DNA of 64,000 nt from Bradyrhizobium nitroreducens (GTDB lineage Bacteria; Pseudomonadota; Alphaproteobacteria; Rhizobiales; Xanthobacteraceae). Position 1 is the stretch's first letter. Every line of letters starts with the position of its first letter. Under the pieces are notes generated by a model. That model was not told where the DNA came from and did no database searches. It was given only the letters and a program-made list of their open reading frames with translations. The stretch covers positions 5,514,091 through 5,578,090 of the forward strand of contig NZ_LFJC01000003.1 of NCBI RefSeq assembly GCF_002776695.1. Reading direction: 5' to 3'. This document shows positions 9,375-17,355 of this stretch, piece by piece. Position numbers and translations under genes: made by a program.

Positions 9375-9415
9375 CCAGGCTGCTCGGGCTTCACTGCGGA
9401 TGAAGCCCTTGCCCG

Positions 9416-10378
9416 TCATTTCCCGTCGAGGAACGCGCGCACCTTGCTCACGGTCTGCGCCGGCTGCTCTTCCATGATCCAATGTCCGGAGCCGGTGATG
9501 ATGCCGCCGTCGACCTTGGTGCCGACGTCGCGCATGATCGCGGCCTGCTGATTGCCGAAGGACTTTTCGGCGCCAAGGGCCAGGATCGGCATGTTCAGCT
9601 TGGTCGCGGCAAAGACCTTGTTGTCCGTGGCGTCCTTTCCGAACGCGGCGAACTGCTCGAAGGCGTAATGCATGTTGCCGGGCCGGGCGTACAGTTTCGC
9701 ATAATGGTTGCGCGTCGCCTCGTCGATGGCCTTGGGATCGGCCGACAGCTCGTTGTAGAAGCGGTCGAGATAGATGCGCTCGCGGCCCTTGACCAGGCGA
9801 TCGACATCGGGACCGCGGAAATTGAAATGCCACAGCATGGGACTCTTGAGTATTTCGTCCCAGGGCCCGATGCCGGGCAGCGGCGCGTCGATGACGACCC
9901 ATTTGGTGATGCGGTCAGGGTATTGCGCCGCGAGCGCGTAGCCCACCATGTTGCCGATGTCGTGCGTCACCAGGTCGGCTTTCTGGACGCTGAGCTTGTC
10001 CATGAGCATGGCGATGTCGACGCCCTGGTTCTTCTTGTCGTAGCCGCCTGGGGCCTGGGACGACAGCCCCATCCCGCGCAGGTCCGGAACGATCACGGTG
10101 TGGTCCTTGTAGAGCGCCTTGGCGAGCGGCGCCCACATGTCGCCGGTGTCGGCGAAGCCGTGCAGAAGCACGACCGCCGGTCCCTGTCCGCCCACTCGGA
10201 CATGCAGCGTGACGCCGTTGACCGCTATCCGCTCGATCTTGAAAGCCGCGGGAAAGGGTTCGACCGCTGCGAGAGCGGGTAGACTACTGCAGATGATCAG
10301 GATCGCCAGGATAGAGGCCAGGATGGCCGCGAAGGATCGCGCGCCGGAGGTCCGACTGCTCGGGGTGAAACTGCGCAT
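9416..10378 (-). CDS. secreted alpha/beta hydrolase, epoxide-hydrolase/haloalkane-dehalogenase type
   Basis: Alpha/beta-hydrolase fold enzyme of 320 residues, predicted to be exported. Residues about 17-38 form a hydrophobic signal segment ending in PALAAVEPF, giving a probable cleavage after ALA. The oxyanion motif LHGFADTGDMW is at about 74-84. The nucleophile elbow reads THDIGNMVG, with Asp where esterases carry Ser, which points to an epoxide hydrolase or dehalogenase-like mechanism. The catalytic His is in GSGHWIMEE near the C-terminus. It follows the acyl-CoA dehydrogenase on the same strand with a 143-base gap and is probably transcribed separately. The substrate is unknown. Confidence 0.85.
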   Translation of the reverse strand: MRSFTPSSRTSGARSFAAILASILAILIICSSLPALAAVEPFPAAFKIERIAVNGVTLHVRVGGQGPAVVLLHGFADTGDMWAPLAKALYKDHTVIVPDLRGMGLSSQAPGGYDKKNQGVDIAMLMDKLSVQKADLVTHDIGNMVGYALAAQYPDRITKWVVIDAPLPGIGPWDEILKSPMLWHFNFRGPDVDRLVKGRERIYLDRFYNELSADPKAIDEATRNHYAKLYARPGNMHYAFEQFAAFGKDATDNKVFAATKLNMPILALGAEKSFGNQQAAIMRDVGTKVDGGIITGSGHWIMEEQPAQTVSKVRAFLDGK

Positions 10379-10521
10379 TGTTGACCTGCTCGCTCAGTGC
10401 CGAGCGCAACAACGTCGGCAGTGCCCACATCAAATATTCCTGTCCATCAAAGCATACCATGCTACCTTGTGACCAGAGCTTCCCCGCGATTTCTGCGCCC
10501 AGTTCTTGAGCGGCGATCTGC

Positions 10522-11736
10522 CTACCCCATCACCCCACCGCGCTTGATCAGCTCCTTGCCCACCGCGGCCAGATGCACCTGATCCGGCCCGTCGCCGATG
10601 CGGATGAAGCGGGCGTAGACATAGGCGCGCGCGAGGAACGTATCCTGCGAGACGCCGGCGGCGCCGTGGATCTGGATGGCGCGGTCGATGACGCGGGCGG
10701 CCATGCCGGGCACCACGATCTTGGCGGCCGCGATCAGGTCGCGCGCGGCCTTGTTGCCCTCGCGGTCCATCTTGTCGGCGGCCTGCAGCGTGAGCAGCCG
10801 CGCCTGCGCGATCTCGCAGAAGGAGTGCGCGATGTCCTCGCGCACCGAGCCCTGCTCGGCCAGCGGCTTGCCGAAGGCGACGCGCGAGACGGCGCGCCGG
10901 CACATCAATTCGAGCGCGCGCTGAGCACAGCCGATCAGCCGCATGCAATGGTGGATGCGGCCGGGGCCGAGCCGGCCTTGCGCAATCTCGAAGCCGCGGC
11001 CTTCGCCGAGCAGGATGTTCTCCACGGGCACGCGGACATTGTCGTAGACGATCTCGGGATGGCCGCTGGGGGCGTCGTCATAGCCGTAGGTGAGCATGTC
11101 GCGGACGACGTGGACGCCGGGGGTGTTTCTGGGCACCAGGATCATCGACTGCTGGCGATGGCGGTCGGGATCGTCGGGCGCGGTCTTGCCCATCACGATC
11201 AGGATCTCGCAATCCTCGTTCATCGCGCCGGAGGTGAACCATTTGCGGCCGTTGATGACGTAGTCGTTGCCATCGCGCGTGATGGCGCACTGGATGTTGG
11301 TGGCATCGCTGGAGGCGACCTGCGGCTCGGTCATCGAGAAGCCGGAGCGGATCCGCCCATCGAGCAGCGGCTTCAGCCAGCGCTCCTGCTGCGCCTTGGT
11401 GCCGTAAGTCGCCAGCACCTCCATGTTGCCGACATCGGGCGCCGAGCAATTGAAGACTTCGGGCGCCCAGAGGATGCGGCCCATGATCTCCTTCACGGGG
11501 GCATATTCGAGATTGGTGAGACCCGGACCGTGCTCGCCGGAGAGAAACAGATTCCACAGCCCCTGCTCGCGCGCCATCTTCTTCAGATCCTGCAGCACAG
11601 GCGGCGTCTTGTAGCGCGCGGCTTCCGGCTTGACCTGCTCGTAATAGAGCTCCTCGACCGGCTCGACATGGGCGCGCATGAATTGCCGCACGCGCTCTTG
11701 CAGCTCCAGCGAACGGGGAGAGTGTTGAAAGTCCAT
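10522..11736 (-). CDS. acyl-CoA dehydrogenase
   Basis: FAD-dependent acyl-CoA dehydrogenase of 404 residues that oxidises an acyl-CoA to the enoyl-CoA and passes electrons to ETF. It has the N-terminal helical domain, the FAD/substrate segment SGFSMTEPQVASSDATN followed by the beta domain (INGRKWFTSGAMN), and the C-terminal helical domain with QIHGAAGVSQDTFLARAY. The start at 11736 is set by AGGAG about 8 bases upstream; longer in-frame extensions run into a dispersed repeat and are not coding. It resembles the ACAD10/11-like branch common in Bradyrhizobium. The preferred chain length is not visible. Confidence 0.93.
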   Translation of the reverse strand: MDFQHSPRSLELQERVRQFMRAHVEPVEELYYEQVKPEAARYKTPPVLQDLKKMAREQGLWNLFLSGEHGPGLTNLEYAPVKEIMGRILWAPEVFNCSAPDVGNMEVLATYGTKAQQERWLKPLLDGRIRSGFSMTEPQVASSDATNIQCAITRDGNDYVINGRKWFTSGAMNEDCEILIVMGKTAPDDPDRHRQQSMILVPRNTPGVHVVRDMLTYGYDDAPSGHPEIVYDNVRVPVENILLGEGRGFEIAQGRLGPGRIHHCMRLIGCAQRALELMCRRAVSRVAFGKPLAEQGSVREDIAHSFCEIAQARLLTLQAADKMDREGNKAARDLIAAAKIVVPGMAARVIDRAIQIHGAAGVSQDTFLARAYVYARFIRIGDGPDQVHLAAVGKELIKRGGVMG

Positions 11737-11751
11737 GGGGGTCTCCTCTTT

Positions 11752-11893
11752 CCTTCTCCCCTTGTGGGAGAAGGTGGCGCGAAGCGCCGGATGAGGGGTT
11801 CTCTCGACTCGTGAAGCTGCTCGCGAGGATAGAGACCCCTCACCCGGCTCGCCGCTTCGCGGCGATCCACCCTCTCCCACAAGGGGAGAGGGT
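11752..11893. repeat. inverted pair of a dispersed palindromic repeat
   Basis: Two copies of one repeat face each other: 11752-11799 (core CTTCTCCCCTTGTGGGAGAAGG) and 11835-11893 in the opposite orientation. Each copy contains its own small hairpin around CTCCCCTTGTGGGAG. The spacer is about 35 bases. The pair lies between the binding-protein gene and the acyl-CoA dehydrogenase, and a transcript through it would fold into one long stem. I recognise this sequence as a common dispersed repeat in Bradyrhizobium and relatives, from memory. Confidence 0.75.
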
Positions 11894-11926
11894 GCACCGT
11901 CTCTGCTGCTACTCGCGTCCCACTCC

Positions 11927-13138
11927 TCACGTCCCCTTCAACAGCTCGCTCGCCACCACCCAGTCGTTGCCGTCGAACTGCAGCATGTAGCCGTCCTTGA
12001 TCGGGCGGAAATCCTGCGGCGTGGTGTTGAGGGTGATGCCGGGCATCAGCAGCGACAGCGGCACATTCTTCAAGTTCGCCGCCTGCGCCATGATGTTCTC
12101 GCGCGTCAGATTGTCCTTGCACTGCTTCAGCAGCACCACCAGCGCCTCGGCGACGGTGTAGCCGTAGAGGCCGGCGACGTTGTTGACGTCGGCGTTGGGC
12201 AGGCGCTTCTTCATGAAGTCGATATAGGCCGTCATCGCCGGATCGTCCTTCGGCTGCTCGACGAAGGGTTTGAGCGAGCCGAGCGACAGCACGCCCTTGC
12301 CGGCCTCGAGACCCGCCGGCACCATCACGGTCGCCTTGTTGGCGCAGCCCGAGGCGAGGAAGCGCGTCGGCTGCCAGCCGACCTCATGCGCTTTCCGGAT
12401 CGCTTGCGCGCAGGCGCGCGGCGTCACCGAATAGATCATGAAGACGTCGGCCTTGGTATTGGCCAGCGTCAGCACCTGGGAATCGACGGTGGGGTCCGTG
12501 ACCTCGAAGCTCGAGGCCATCGCGATCGCCTTGTCGGCATCCGCGCCGAGCGCTTCCTTGACGCCGCGCAGATATTCCTTGCCGGCATCGTCGTTCTGGT
12601 AGAGCACCGCAAAGCGCGCGTTCGGGTTCTTGGCGCGGGCATAGGCGACGTCGATCGCGGCCTCGCTGGTGTAGTTCGGCGCCCAGGGCAGCGCCATCGA
12701 CCACGGCATGTTGGCGGGATCGTTCCACTTCGAGGCCGAGCTGATCAGGAACAGCTGCGGCACCTTGTTGCTGTTCAGATATTTCGCGATCGCCGAGCTC
12801 GGCGCCGTGCCCATGGTCGCGAAGATGAAGGCGACACCATCGCCTTCGACAAGGCGCCGCGCCGCCTCCATGGTCTTGGGCGGCGAGAACGCATCGTCCA
12901 GCGAGATCAGATTGAGCTTGCGGCCATTGACCCCGCCCTTCTCGTTGACCTCGTCGAAATAGGCCGCGATCACCCGGCCCGTGATGCTGAGCGGCGAGGC
13001 CGGCCCGCTATAGGGCATGGTGTTGCCGATCTTGATCTCGGTGTCGCTGACACCGGGGCCGTAGGATTTTTGCGCGGAGACGGAAGTCGGCAGACAGGCG
13101 GCGGCCAGCGCCGCGGCCAGGACCAAGGCAGCTCTCAT
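11927..13138 (-). CDS. ABC transporter substrate-binding protein, branched-chain amino acid (LivJ) type
   Basis: Periplasmic binding protein of the type I fold used by hydrophobic/branched-chain amino acid transporters, 403 residues. A signal peptide (MRAALVLAAALAAACLPTSVSAQ) precedes the mature start. The family opening TEIKIGNTMPYSGPAS and the FDEVNEKGGVNGRKL block follow, with repeated alpha/beta lobes to the end. The start at 13138 has GGGGAGA just upstream. No permease or ATPase genes adjoin it, so it is an orphan receptor that must share another transporter. In Bradyrhizobium such orphan receptors are numerous and often bind aromatic acids or amides, so the ligand cannot be assigned. 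The following acyl-CoA dehydrogenase is codirectional, but a repeat pair lies between them. Confidence 0.9.
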   Translation of the reverse strand: MRAALVLAAALAAACLPTSVSAQKSYGPGVSDTEIKIGNTMPYSGPASPLSITGRVIAAYFDEVNEKGGVNGRKLNLISLDDAFSPPKTMEAARRLVEGDGVAFIFATMGTAPSSAIAKYLNSNKVPQLFLISSASKWNDPANMPWSMALPWAPNYTSEAAIDVAYARAKNPNARFAVLYQNDDAGKEYLRGVKEALGADADKAIAMASSFEVTDPTVDSQVLTLANTKADVFMIYSVTPRACAQAIRKAHEVGWQPTRFLASGCANKATVMVPAGLEAGKGVLSLGSLKPFVEQPKDDPAMTAYIDFMKKRLPNADVNNVAGLYGYTVAEALVVLLKQCKDNLTRENIMAQAANLKNVPLSLLMPGITLNTTPQDFRPIKDGYMLQFDGNDWVVASELLKGT

Positions 13139-13279
13139 GGTTTCTCCCCGATGATCATCGTTCGCGCGAGACAACCGCGCGGCGTGCTGCTTTTTGTCAG
13201 CACGTCAGATCAGCGGAGTTCCGCAAGATGGTCTTGCGTCGAGTTGCTGATGGACCCGGCACGCACCACGCAGGATCCA

Positions 13280-13381
13280 GAGCGTTTTCGAGCGAAGTGG
13301 GCACCGGTTCGCGTGAAGAAAACGCGTCAAAACAAGAATCTAGAGCTTCGGTTCTGATTCAACCAGAACCGAAAATGCTCT
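13280..13381. repeat. dispersed intergenic repeat (AGAGCGTTTTCGAGCGAAGT type)
   Basis: Short repeat with the recognisable core GAGCGTTTTCGAGCGAAGTG, GTGAAGAAAACGCG and AGAATCTAGAGC, ending in a hairpin. I know this class from memory as a high-copy intergenic repeat in Bradyrhizobium. It fills the space between hdeD and the binding-protein promoter. Confidence 0.7.
13347..13373 (-). terminator. perfect hairpin immediately after hdeD
   Basis: A 10-bp perfect stem (TTCGGTTCTG / CAGAACCGAA) with a 7-base loop begins seven bases past the hdeD stop. On the minus strand it is followed within about 15 bases by a T-rich stretch. It probably ends hdeD transcription and is also the tail of the dispersed repeat, so the repeat appears to supply the terminator. 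Confidence 0.5.
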
Positions 13382-13949
13382 AGTGACGCCGCTTCAGGCT
13401 GAAGCCGAGACTGACCCATCCCGCACCCGCCATGATCAGGTCGATGCCGAGGAACAGGCCGAGGATGTAGACGCTGTTCACCGGCCAGCGCGCCAGGATC
13501 AGCAGCCCGAGCAGCAGCGTGACGACGGCCGACAGCGCCACCCAGACCCACGGGCTTTCGCGCTTCATGCTGAAGGCGAGAAACAGCCTGACTGCGCCGG
13601 AGGCCAGCAGCGAGGCGCCGAGGAACAGCGTCAGCAGAACCGCGGCGAAGAGCGGGTTCTCGAAAGTGAGGAAGCCGGCGATGATGTAGAGCACGCCCAG
13701 CAAGGCCCAGATCGAGAACTTCCCCCAGCTCTTCATCTGGAAGGCGCCGATCACCTCGGTCACCCCGGCGACGATCATCATCGCGCCGACCACGATCACG
13801 CTCGCTACCGTCGCCATCACCATGCTGCCGAGCGCAACGAAGCCGGCGATGAGGTAAACGACGCCGAGCGCAACGATCCAGCCCCATTTGGCATGTAGCG
13901 CAGAGATACTCGAGCCGAGACTGTGGGGCGCGTCTGAAGCACTTGTCAT
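13380..13949 (-). CDS. hdeD: HdeD family membrane protein
   Basis: Small inner-membrane protein of 189 residues with six hydrophobic helices after a short polar N-terminus (GWIVALGVVYLIAGFVALG, VASVIVVGAMMIVAGVTEVI, ALLGVLYIIAGFLTFENP and three more). This arrangement is characteristic of HdeD, associated with acid and general stress resistance in enterobacteria; its biochemical role is unknown. The start at 13949 is chosen because AGGAG lies 7 bases upstream; the longer TTG-initiated frame is not supported. A FixK/FNR-type box about 98 bases upstream suggests induction at low oxygen. It is a single-gene unit ending at a strong hairpin. Confidence 0.9.
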   Translation of the reverse strand: MTSASDAPHSLGSSISALHAKWGWIVALGVVYLIAGFVALGSMVMATVASVIVVGAMMIVAGVTEVIGAFQMKSWGKFSIWALLGVLYIIAGFLTFENPLFAAVLLTLFLGASLLASGAVRLFLAFSMKRESPWVWVALSAVVTLLLGLLILARWPVNSVYILGLFLGIDLIMAGAGWVSLGFSLKRRH

Positions 13950-14046
13950 GGGCCACTCCTGCATGCGAAGCCCGCGGGCACGCGCCAGGATAGCACGCAC
14001 CCGATCGGGACGACAGCCAGCAGAGCAGCCCTCACCTGCTGCAACC

Positions 14047-14060
14047 TTGACGCAAATCAA
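14047..14060 (-). promoter_or_regulatory. FixK/FNR-type box upstream of hdeD
   Basis: TTGACGCAAATCAA, read on the minus strand as TTGATTTGCGTCAA, matches the FNR/FixK consensus TTGAT-N4-ATCAA at 9 of 10 positions and contains TTGA-N6-TCAA. Its centre is about 104 bases from the hdeD start codon. With activator binding near -41 this would leave an untranslated leader of roughly 60 bases. Binding by FixK2 is an inference from sequence. Confidence 0.55.
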
Positions 14061-14099
14061 GATCGAATGCGGCGCGTCGGCCGCGCGAGCCAGCGCCGG

Positions 14100-14250
14100 T
14101 CATTCGTCCGATTTGGCGAGCCCCAGCAGTTCCTGGCGCGTCAGCGCATCGTCGCGGAACACGCCCCCGCGCGCGGTCATGCAGTGATGCGTCGCCTTGA
14201 TGATGACGCCGACGCGCTCGGGCTTGAGCACGTCGTTGAGACTGCCTATG
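14100..14250 (-). pseudogene. folE: 3' remnant of a GTP cyclohydrolase I (folE) gene
   Basis: The minus-strand frame ending at a TGA at 14100 encodes about 48 residues that match only the C-terminal end of GTP cyclohydrolase I. The segments are LNDVLKPERVGVIIKATHHCMT, with the HxC that includes the second zinc-binding cysteine, and then GVFRDDALTRQELLGLA. In intact FolE about 14 residues (RGVHKPG...TSRML-like) separate these two parts; here they are fused as HHCMTARGGVFRDD, so there is also an internal in-frame deletion. Similarity stops upstream at about 14245, exactly at the end of the alpha/beta hydrolase gene, with which it partly overlaps. It has no start or ribosome binding site. A functional folE must lie elsewhere. 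Confidence 0.7.
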
Positions 14251-15139
14251 ACGCAGCCGTCTTCCGGACGTCGATCACGGCCTGCACCCATTCGGCGGGC
14301 CGTTCCTGCGGCAAATTATGTCCGGCATCGGTGAAGACGCGGCGCTCGAATGCGCCTTCGAACTTGCGCGCGTGATGGGCGGTGCCGGGATTGACGCCGT
14401 CGCTGTCGCCGTCGATCGCAATGGTCGGGACGCGGATCGGCGGCTGGCCGGCCAGCCTCGCCTCGATGGCGGCATAGGCGGGGTCGCCCGCGACCAGCGC
14501 GTAGCGGTGGCGGTAGGAGTGGATCACGACGTCGACGAAATCAGGATTGTCGAACGATGCCGCGCTTTTCTCGAACGTGGCGTCGTCGAATTTCCATTTC
14601 GGCGACCACATCGCCCAGAGCTGGCGCGCAAAGCCGCGCCGGTTGCGCTCCAGCGCACGGCGGCCGCGCTCGTTGTGGAAGAGATATTGATACCAGAGCG
14701 CCGCCTCCTCCGGCGGCGAGGCCGGCTCCATGGCGCGGGCGATGTTCTGGATATTGTAGGAATTGCCGGAGACGAGGCCGATCACCCGCTCCGGATGGAG
14801 CGCTGCGACCACGCAGGCCGCACGCCCGCCCCAGTCATAGCCGCCGACGACGGCGCGCTGGATGCCGAGCGTGTCCATGAAAGCCAAGAGATCGGCGCCG
14901 AGCGCCGCCTGCTCCCCGGAGCGCAAGGTCGACGCGCTGCGGAAACGCGTCGGCCCATAGCCGCGCAGCCACGGCACCAGCACCCGCGCGCCGGCCTCTG
15001 CAAGGATCGGCGCCGTCTCGGCATAGGCGTTCACGTCGTAGGGAAAGCCGTGGCCCATGATGCAGGGCCAGCCGCCGGGCGCGCCATATTCGCGATAGGC
15101 GATGTCGAGAACGTCCGTGGTGACGGTTTTTTCTTGCAT
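14246..15139 (-). CDS. alpha/beta hydrolase, epoxide hydrolase-like
   Basis: Cytoplasmic alpha/beta-hydrolase of 297 residues with no signal peptide. HGFPYDVNAYAE forms the oxyanion loop, GGYDWGGRAACVVAALHPERV the nucleophile elbow with Asp as nucleophile (D-W-G-G, as in epoxide hydrolases and dehalogenases), IDGDSDGV the acid region, and DAGHNLPQERP the catalytic His. The start at 15139 (MQEKTVTTD) has GAGAAG just upstream. A much longer in-frame extension to 15961 crosses a palindromic repeat and the HD-domain gene and is not real. Its 3' end abuts the folE remnant, so this gene's end marks a recombination junction. Confidence 0.88.
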   Translation of the reverse strand: MQEKTVTTDVLDIAYREYGAPGGWPCIMGHGFPYDVNAYAETAPILAEAGARVLVPWLRGYGPTRFRSASTLRSGEQAALGADLLAFMDTLGIQRAVVGGYDWGGRAACVVAALHPERVIGLVSGNSYNIQNIARAMEPASPPEEAALWYQYLFHNERGRRALERNRRGFARQLWAMWSPKWKFDDATFEKSAASFDNPDFVDVVIHSYRHRYALVAGDPAYAAIEARLAGQPPIRVPTIAIDGDSDGVNPGTAHHARKFEGAFERRVFTDAGHNLPQERPAEWVQAVIDVRKTAAS

Positions 15140-15164
15140 GGTCTTCTCACGGAATTGGGAGGCC

Positions 15165-15246
15165 GTAGCCCGGATGGAGCGCAGCGCAATCCGGGATTCT
15201 ACAACATGCACCGGCCCCGGATTGCGCTGCGCTTCATCCCGGCTAC
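15165..15246. repeat. dispersed palindromic repeat (GTAGCCCGGATGGAGCGCAG type), copy 1
   Basis: Long imperfect palindrome: the left arm GTAGCCCGGATGGAGCGCAG is mirrored by CTGCGCTTCATCCCGGCTAC, with AATCCGGG/CCCCGGATT inside. A second copy is at 57243-57329. It lies between two codirectional genes (HD-domain protein and hydrolase). Confidence 0.85.
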
Positions 15247-15255
15247 AAGAACGGC

Positions 15256-16083
15256 CTATTTCTGCGGGCCGGACAGCGAGATGTCGCGCTCGGCGCGGAA
15301 CACGTTGCTGTAGAGGTTGGCGATCCATTGCCGGCCGATCTCGGTCTTGTTGAGATAACCGATCTCGGTCTGGATGTGCGGTGCGACGCTGTTCCAGTAG
15401 AACTGTGGATAGCGGTTCACGATGTCGGCCGGCGAATCGTAGCCGAGCTGGCGATTCATGCCGACCTCCTCGAACTCGTAATAGAGCGCGTTGGCCTTGC
15501 GCAGATAATTGGGGTCGCCGAGCTGGCCGATGAAGTCGGCCGCGCGCAGGATCGAGGCCTCGTCGTCGTATTCCTGTCCCTGGCGGGCCGGAAAGCGCGT
15601 CCCCTCGATGGCGCGGGCAACGCGCTCCGGATCGACGCCGGGAATATGCCGCAGCCGCCGCGTCACATACAGCTTCGAGCGGTCGACGTGATACATCATC
15701 AGGCTCGCGTCCGACGCGCCGCGCGGCAACGAGATCTTGGTGTCGGCCGCGTCGATCACGAAGCCGTCGGCATCGTCCTCCTCGAACAGCCCGCGCACAT
15801 AGCCGATGTCGTGGGCGAGGCAGGCGATCAGGATATGGACGTAGTCGTCGCCCGACAGGTGGGTATGAAGGCTCCGGCCGCGGAGGATGGCCTGGGCCGC
15901 CAGCGTTACCAGCATCGTATGCTCGATATTGTGATAGAGCGCATCGCTGTTGCCGATGCATTCCATCGCGGTGCGGGTCGCGCTCTCGATGATACTGGCA
16001 GACGTCTCATCGTACCGGCGACGCATGAACTTCCCGAGGAAGTCCTCGAGGGATTCAGCCGCCAGTCTCGGCAAGGTTATCAT
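15256..16083 (-). CDS. HD-domain protein, probable metal-dependent phosphohydrolase
   Basis: Protein of 275 residues with an HD-type metal site: H51 and H55 in YHNIEHTML, the H91-D92 pair in CLAHDIGYVRG, and a later Asp in RAADFIGQLGD. HD enzymes hydrolyse phosphate esters of nucleotides or cyclic nucleotides, and this spacing is of the phosphodiesterase-like kind, but no substrate can be assigned. It lacks the HD-GYP motif. The start at 16083 (MITLPRL) fits the conserved protein; the TTG-initiated extension to 16233 is rejected as it has no family-like sequence. The alpha/beta hydrolase lies downstream on the same strand past a palindromic repeat. Confidence 0.8.
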   Translation of the reverse strand: MITLPRLAAESLEDFLGKFMRRRYDETSASIIESATRTAMECIGNSDALYHNIEHTMLVTLAAQAILRGRSLHTHLSGDDYVHILIACLAHDIGYVRGLFEEDDADGFVIDAADTKISLPRGASDASLMMYHVDRSKLYVTRRLRHIPGVDPERVARAIEGTRFPARQGQEYDDEASILRAADFIGQLGDPNYLRKANALYYEFEEVGMNRQLGYDSPADIVNRYPQFYWNSVAPHIQTEIGYLNKTEIGRQWIANLYSNVFRAERDISLSGPQK

Positions 16084-16304
16084 GGATGCAGCCCCGTCCG
16101 CCGCTGGTGTCCCATGCCATCTCCCGACGTCTCTGTTGTTCTCGGCGCGGCGCCAGCATAGCCCATCTTGGGCCGGCTGACCAAATTCCGTATCAAAAAT
16201 TCGTAAATATGTTACATTTCCGCTGCGCAACATTTCGGTTGTGGTTATGCTTCGCTACAGCCTGAAGGCGATTACACCGGAAGGGCCCGGGCCTGCCTGT
16301 CGCT

Positions 16305-17204
16305 CTACGGGGCCGACAGGATGTCGGCGCCGTCTGCCGAGCGCGACAGGCTTCTGGCCAGATAGAACAGCTCGACCAGCTTGCCGCGTTTGCCGGCCAG
16401 CGAGAAGATGTATTCGGGCGATTCCGCCTCGATTTCCGCGATCGCCACCTTGGCGATGCGATCGACGCGGCTCGAGCCGTGCTCCCAGACAAAGCCGACA
16501 CCGAGCCGGTTGGCGACCGCCTCCAGCATTCCTTCGCGCGTGTTGACGACGATCGCCGGAGCAGCACGCAGATTGACGGCGCGAAACGCCCTGTCGACGA
16601 CGCGCTGGGTCGCGGAATCCCGGGTCCGAAACACCAGCGGATATTGCATCAGGCTGACGGCGGACACGCGCGATTCCCGACTGAGGTCGTGAACGGGATG
16701 GCAGATCGCGACGACGCGCTGCTGCACGCAGGGCTCGCGACGGAAGCGATTGTCCTGCGGCACCTCCGGCAGCACGGCGACATCGACGCGCTGGTCGACC
16801 ACCGCCGCCATGATCGCAGACCAGCTCCCGATCTCGATATTGATCTGGATCTTCGGATACAAATTGCGAAACGCCGCGATCAGCGCCATTCCCGGCATGG
16901 CGTTGCCGAGCCCGATGCGAAGCTCGCCCCCCGACAGCTCATCGCGCTGCTCGAGGATGGCCTGGGCATCCGCCTCGAGTGCCTGCATACGGTTCGTTGC
17001 GGCGTAGAGTCGCCGGCACAGCGGCGTCGGGATCAGGTTCTGTCCGTGGCGGTCGAACAGCGCAACGGCGAACTCGGCCTCGAGATCGCGCACCAGCTGC
17101 GCAATTGCGGGTTGCGACACTCCCAGTTTCCTGGCCGCGGCGGCAAAACTGCCGGTGTCGAACACCGCGTTGACCGCCCGGACACGCGACGACGTCAGCG
17201 CCAC
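16305..17204 (-). CDS. LysR family transcriptional regulator
   Basis: DNA-binding regulator of 299 residues with the LysR helix-turn-helix at about 17-38 (TGSFAAAARKLGVSQPAIAQLVRDLE) and a periplasmic-binding-like effector domain (about 90-290). The GTG start at 17204 has GGAG about 8 bases upstream. It is divergent from the ABC transporter operon that begins 152 bases away, the classical arrangement for LysR control of a neighbouring catabolic or uptake operon. The sugar-phosphate or phosphonate-type solute handled by that operon is the likely co-inducer, an inference from position only. Confidence 0.92.
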   Translation of the reverse strand: MALTSSRVRAVNAVFDTGSFAAAARKLGVSQPAIAQLVRDLEAEFAVALFDRHGQNLIPTPLCRRLYAATNRMQALEADAQAILEQRDELSGGELRIGLGNAMPGMALIAAFRNLYPKIQINIEIGSWSAIMAAVVDQRVDVAVLPEVPQDNRFRREPCVQQRVVAICHPVHDLSRESRVSAVSLMQYPLVFRTRDSATQRVVDRAFRAVNLRAAPAIVVNTREGMLEAVANRLGVGFVWEHGSSRVDRIAKVAIAEIEAESPEYIFSLAGKRGKLVELFYLARSLSRSADGADILSAP

Positions 17205-17273
17205 GACAAGAACTCCAAGACCGGCATCCCTGATTCAGGACGCCGCAAAAGAAAAACCTGGGATCAGCATAGG

Positions 17274-17284
17274 CAATGCCATTG
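17274..17284. promoter_or_regulatory. inverted repeat in LysR/ABC divergent promoter region
   Basis: CAATG-C-CATTG is a perfect 5-bp inverted repeat, flanked more loosely by CATA and TATG, lying midway between the LysR start and the ABC operon. It is a candidate LysR operator; LysR sites are short and this could be chance. Confidence 0.3.
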
Positions 17285-17355
17285 ACCGTTATGTGAATGT
17301 CAGATGCCGTCCCTACTCCTCATGCGCCGCAACAGGCAGCAGGGGACCAGCGCGA

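Noticed and set aside
14246..15961. A 571-residue minus-strand open frame suggesting a fusion protein
   Set aside because: Only 14246-15139 is hydrolase-like with a good ribosome binding site. The extension crosses a palindromic repeat and the HD-domain gene in another frame.
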